Of a stretch of DNA of 8,685 nucleotides, positions 6,818 through 8,685 are shown in pieces; within the stretch, counting starts at the first letter, position 1; every line of letters starts with the position of its first letter. Made by a program: the position numbers and the translations under genes. The DNA is from Fidelibacterota bacterium UBA1611 (lineage in GTDB: Bacteria > Fidelibacterota > Marinisomatia > Marinisomatales > UBA1611): assembly GCA_002321855.1 (NCBI GenBank), contig DCMX01000100.1:9599-18283 (forward strand), in the 5' to 3' direction. The notes beneath the pieces are model-generated. The model saw only the letters and a list, made by a program, of their open reading frames with translations, made no database searches and was not told where the DNA came from.

Positions 6818-8149
6818 TTAATGTTTAGAGTTTAACCATTGATCGATTCCAATTGCTGCTGCTTTTCCATCGTGGGCTCCATTAACGACCTCTGCGCCGC
6901 CATTCACAGCATCACCGCCTGCAAAGTACTTTGGGTTACTGCACTGGAAGGTTTTCTCATGCACGCTGATCCTATTGCTGGGGTCCAATTCAAGCCCGCC
7001 TATCAGCCCAAGGAAGTTGGCCATTTTGGCCTGACCAGTGGCCTTGATTACCAAATCGCAATCAATGATGAATTCGCTTCCTGCAATGTTTTCCAGTTTC
7101 CCGTTCCTTGTTTCAGTTTTCAGGAATTTAACTCCCGTAGCTTTTCCATTTCCTTCAATCTCGATTGGCTGGATATTGAACATGCCCCGTGCCCCTGAAT
7201 TGATGATGGTTTCATATTCGAAAGTGTAGGCACCCATTTGTTCTTTGGAACGTCTGTAAGCAAGAATAACATTCTCGGCTCCCATACGAGCAGATTCGGA
7301 GGCTGCGTCCATGGCGGTGTTACCACCTCCCAGTACAACCACACTGTCAGGTACGCACACCTCGTGGTGTTTCATCCGCAGCTCCTCGATGAACTCAACA
7401 GCACCAACGACGTTTTCAAAGTTCTCGCCTTTCAGGCCCAATGAAGCTGTTGGGCCGACGCCAACTCCCAGGAAGATAGCGTCATATTTCGCTTCCAGCT
7501 CATCCAATTGTTCCTTGGATTTGATGGGCGTGTTGTATTTAATGTTGTGGCCAAGTTGCTTTTGAAGGTAGTCCATTTCCTTAAGTGCTTCCTCATTGGT
7601 GATCTTGTACGGTGCTGTCCCAAAGACTGTCAATCCCGAAGGTTTATCTTTCGCTTCAAAAATATCCACATCATAACCAAGGGTTCTCAACTCACAAGCG
7701 CAGGCAATCCCTGCTGGGCCTGCCCCGATTACAGCCACTTTTCGGTTGTTATGCTCACCCGCCCTGAACAATGGAGTATCGTTTTCGATAACATGGTCAG
7801 TTGCATAGTTCTGCAGTCGACCAATCTCTATTGGCTTTACGTTTTGCACGGTGTATACGCATGCGCCCTCACAGAGTACATCTGTTGGACACACTTTCCC
7901 GCAGGCATTACCCAGCCAATTGGCGTCAAAAATAGTTTGGGCGGAACCTTTAACATTTCCAGTGTGGATTTGTTTAATGAACAGCGGTATGTCAATTCCG
8001 GTAGGGCACGCTTTTATGCATGGGGCATCATAGCAAAACAGGCAGCGTGAACTTTCGTAGAACGCTTCTGTTTGGTTCATCAAGGGTTTCTTCTGAGCGA
8101 AGTTTTCCTCGAATTCCTCTTCGTTCGTTGGTCTTTGGAATTCCCCCAT
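6818..8149 (-). CDS. preT: Dihydropyrimidine dehydrogenase, electron-input subunit PreT
   Basis: This 443-residue cytoplasmic flavoprotein takes electrons from NAD(P)H and passes them through FAD and Fe-S clusters to PreA. It corresponds to the N-terminal half of animal DPD and to the GltD small-chain family. An N-terminal Fe-S domain holds Cys36, 39, 44 and 48 (CLFCYDAPCIKAC) and Cys83, 87, 93 and 97 (CGKVCPTDVLCEGAC). Gln113 lies 16 residues after Cys97, the same spacing as the unusual Gln156 cluster ligand of pig DPD. The first nucleotide-binding motif is GAGPAG (142-147, FAD), the second GGGNTAMD (274-281, NAD(P)H), and a C-terminal GGDAVNGGAE (from 411) closes the FAD site. The segment AYRRSKEQMGA follows the pyridine-nucleotide domain; I cannot decide NADH versus NADPH from it. 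ATG at 8149 follows the previous stop as TAA-GA-ATG with no clear Shine-Dalgarno site, so translational coupling is likely. GltD is excluded by the adjacent preA. Confidence 0.94.
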   Translation of the reverse strand: MGEFQRPTNEEEFEENFAQKKPLMNQTEAFYESSRCLFCYDAPCIKACPTGIDIPLFIKQIHTGNVKGSAQTIFDANWLGNACGKVCPTDVLCEGACVYTVQNVKPIEIGRLQNYATDHVIENDTPLFRAGEHNNRKVAVIGAGPAGIACACELRTLGYDVDIFEAKDKPSGLTVFGTAPYKITNEEALKEMDYLQKQLGHNIKYNTPIKSKEQLDELEAKYDAIFLGVGVGPTASLGLKGENFENVVGAVEFIEELRMKHHEVCVPDSVVVLGGGNTAMDAASESARMGAENVILAYRRSKEQMGAYTFEYETIINSGARGMFNIQPIEIEGNGKATGVKFLKTETRNGKLENIAGSEFIIDCDLVIKATGQAKMANFLGLIGGLELDPSNRISVHEKTFQCSNPKYFAGGDAVNGGAEVVNGAHDGKAAAIGIDQWLNSKH

Positions 8150-8151
8150 TC

Positions 8152-8685
8152 TTACAGTTCTACAAGTTCATCATAAGTTTCCGGCCTGCGATCACGGAAA
8201 AACTGCCATGTGGAGCGGACCTCATCAATCATGTCCAAATCGAATTCGGCTACCAACAGTTCATCTTTCTCGCGGGATGCTTCTGCAAATATTTGTCCTC
8301 TTGGATTCACAAAATAGGACGTACCGTAAAACTCACCCAAGTCCCACGGTTTTTCCGTTCCAACCCGGTTGATGCAACCCATAAAATATCCATTCGCTAC
8401 GGCATGGGCGGGCTGTTCCAATTTCCATAAGTATTCACTTAACCCGGCTACAGTTGCGGAAGGATTGTATACGATTTCAGCTCCGTTCAATCCGAGGCAC
8501 CTTGCCCCATCTGGAAAGTGCCTGTCATAGCAGATATAGACTCCCACTTTTGCATATTTTGTTTCGAAAATAGGGTAGCCTAGATTACCAGGTTTAAAAA
8601 AGAATTTTTCCCAGAAACCCGCTGTATGCGGAATATGATTTTTCCTGTATTTCCCCAAATAGGATCCATCGGCATCAATCACAGC
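8152..8685 (-). CDS. Beta-ureidopropionase (N-carbamoyl-beta-alanine amidohydrolase), nitrilase fold, N-terminus missing
   Basis: This is the C-terminal 177 residues of a carbon-nitrogen hydrolase; the reading frame is open at the right edge. The enzyme would hydrolyse N-carbamoyl-beta-alanine (from uracil) or N-carbamoyl-3-aminoisobutyrate (from thymine) to the amino acid, CO2 and ammonia in the cytoplasm. Two members of the nitrilase Glu-Lys-Cys triad are visible: Lys15 of the fragment in GKYRKNHIPH and the nucleophile Cys52 in ICYDRHFPDGAR. The Glu lies upstream, outside the window. The segments NPSATVAGLSEYLW, INRVGTE and FYGTSYF match what I recall of animal/bacterial beta-ureidopropionases. 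They fit better than N-carbamoylputrescine amidase (AguB), the main alternative, which usually has a CWDQWYPE-type nucleophile loop. About 100 to 120 residues are missing. A GTG codon at 8682 is internal, not a start. The gene ends with TAA 2 nt before preT, and that neighbour supports the pyrimidine role. Confidence 0.9.
   Translation of the reverse strand, partial: AVIDADGSYLGKYRKNHIPHTAGFWEKFFFKPGNLGYPIFETKYAKVGVYICYDRHFPDGARCLGLNGAEIVYNPSATVAGLSEYLWKLEQPAHAVANGYFMGCINRVGTEKPWDLGEFYGTSYFVNPRGQIFAEASREKDELLVAEFDLDMIDEVRSTWQFFRDRRPETYDELVEL

Larger units (their letters stand above)
1..8685 (-). other. Reductive pyrimidine catabolism operon (incomplete at both ends)
   Basis: Seven co-directional genes are separated by 2, 15, 34, 5, 3 and 8 nt, which argues for a single transcript. 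The products cover three steps of uracil/thymine breakdown (ring reduction, ureido hydrolysis, transamination) and the final oxidation to acyl-CoA. Dihydropyrimidinase, a nucleobase permease and a regulator, all common partners, are not seen and may lie beyond either edge. No promoter or terminator can be expected in gaps this short, and none is visible. That the genes share a transcript is inferred from spacing; the pathway assignment rests on family recognition of each protein. Confidence 0.85.

Noticed and set aside
7508..8050. A 180-codon open frame on the plus strand, antisense to preT
   Set aside because: It lies wholly opposite a strongly supported gene; its translation shows no recognisable motif or domain and it has no neighbours on that strand.
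8152..8685. N-carbamoylputrescine amidase (AguB) for the nitrilase-fold protein
   Set aside because: The NPSAT-LSEYLW, INRVGTE and FYGTSY blocks and the adjacent preTA fit beta-ureidopropionase; no agmatine or polyamine genes are present.

Overview
All seven genes lie on the minus strand and are packed head to tail with gaps of 2 to 34 nt. They read as one operon for reductive pyrimidine (uracil/thymine) catabolism. Transcription runs from high to low coordinates. No stretch over 34 nt is free of a gene, and I see no RNA genes, mobile elements, CRISPR arrays, promoter or terminator. The ends of the operon lie outside the window on both sides.

Layout in transcription order: (1) the 3' part of a nitrilase-fold beta-ureidopropionase (8685-8152); (2) preT, the FAD/Fe-S electron-input subunit of bacterial dihydropyrimidine dehydrogenase (8149-6818); (3) preA, its FMN/2x[4Fe-4S] catalytic subunit (6802-5474); (4) a beta-alanine:pyruvate-type omega-aminotransferase (5439-4129); (5) a non-acylating, betaine-aldehyde-dehydrogenase-like ALDH (4123-2642); (6) a GabT-type, 2-oxoglutarate-dependent omega-aminotransferase (2638-1367); (7) a CoA-acylating (methyl)malonate-semialdehyde dehydrogenase of the MmsA/IolA type, cut by the left edge (1358-1).

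Together: PreTA would reduce uracil or thymine to the dihydropyrimidine. A dihydropyrimidinase, not in the window and expected nearby, would open the ring. The ureidopropionase would release beta-alanine or 3-aminoisobutyrate plus CO2 and ammonia. The aminotransferases would give malonate or methylmalonate semialdehyde, and MmsA would turn these into acetyl-CoA or propionyl-CoA. The yield is usable nitrogen and central-carbon acyl-CoA. The unusual part is the second half: two unrelated-subgroup aminotransferases alternate with two mechanistically different aldehyde dehydrogenases (AT, ALDH, AT, ALDH), more enzymes than the textbook route needs.

Organism: a bacterium of moderate GC (mid-40s percent by eye) that uses Shine-Dalgarno sites at some genes (GAGGAA, AGGGA, AAAGGA) and termination-reinitiation coupling at others. 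A free-living heterotroph is plausible. I cannot place the phylum from this sequence alone. The pathway itself is known; the novelty, if any, is in the duplicated, alternating tail and the unassigned ALDH substrate.
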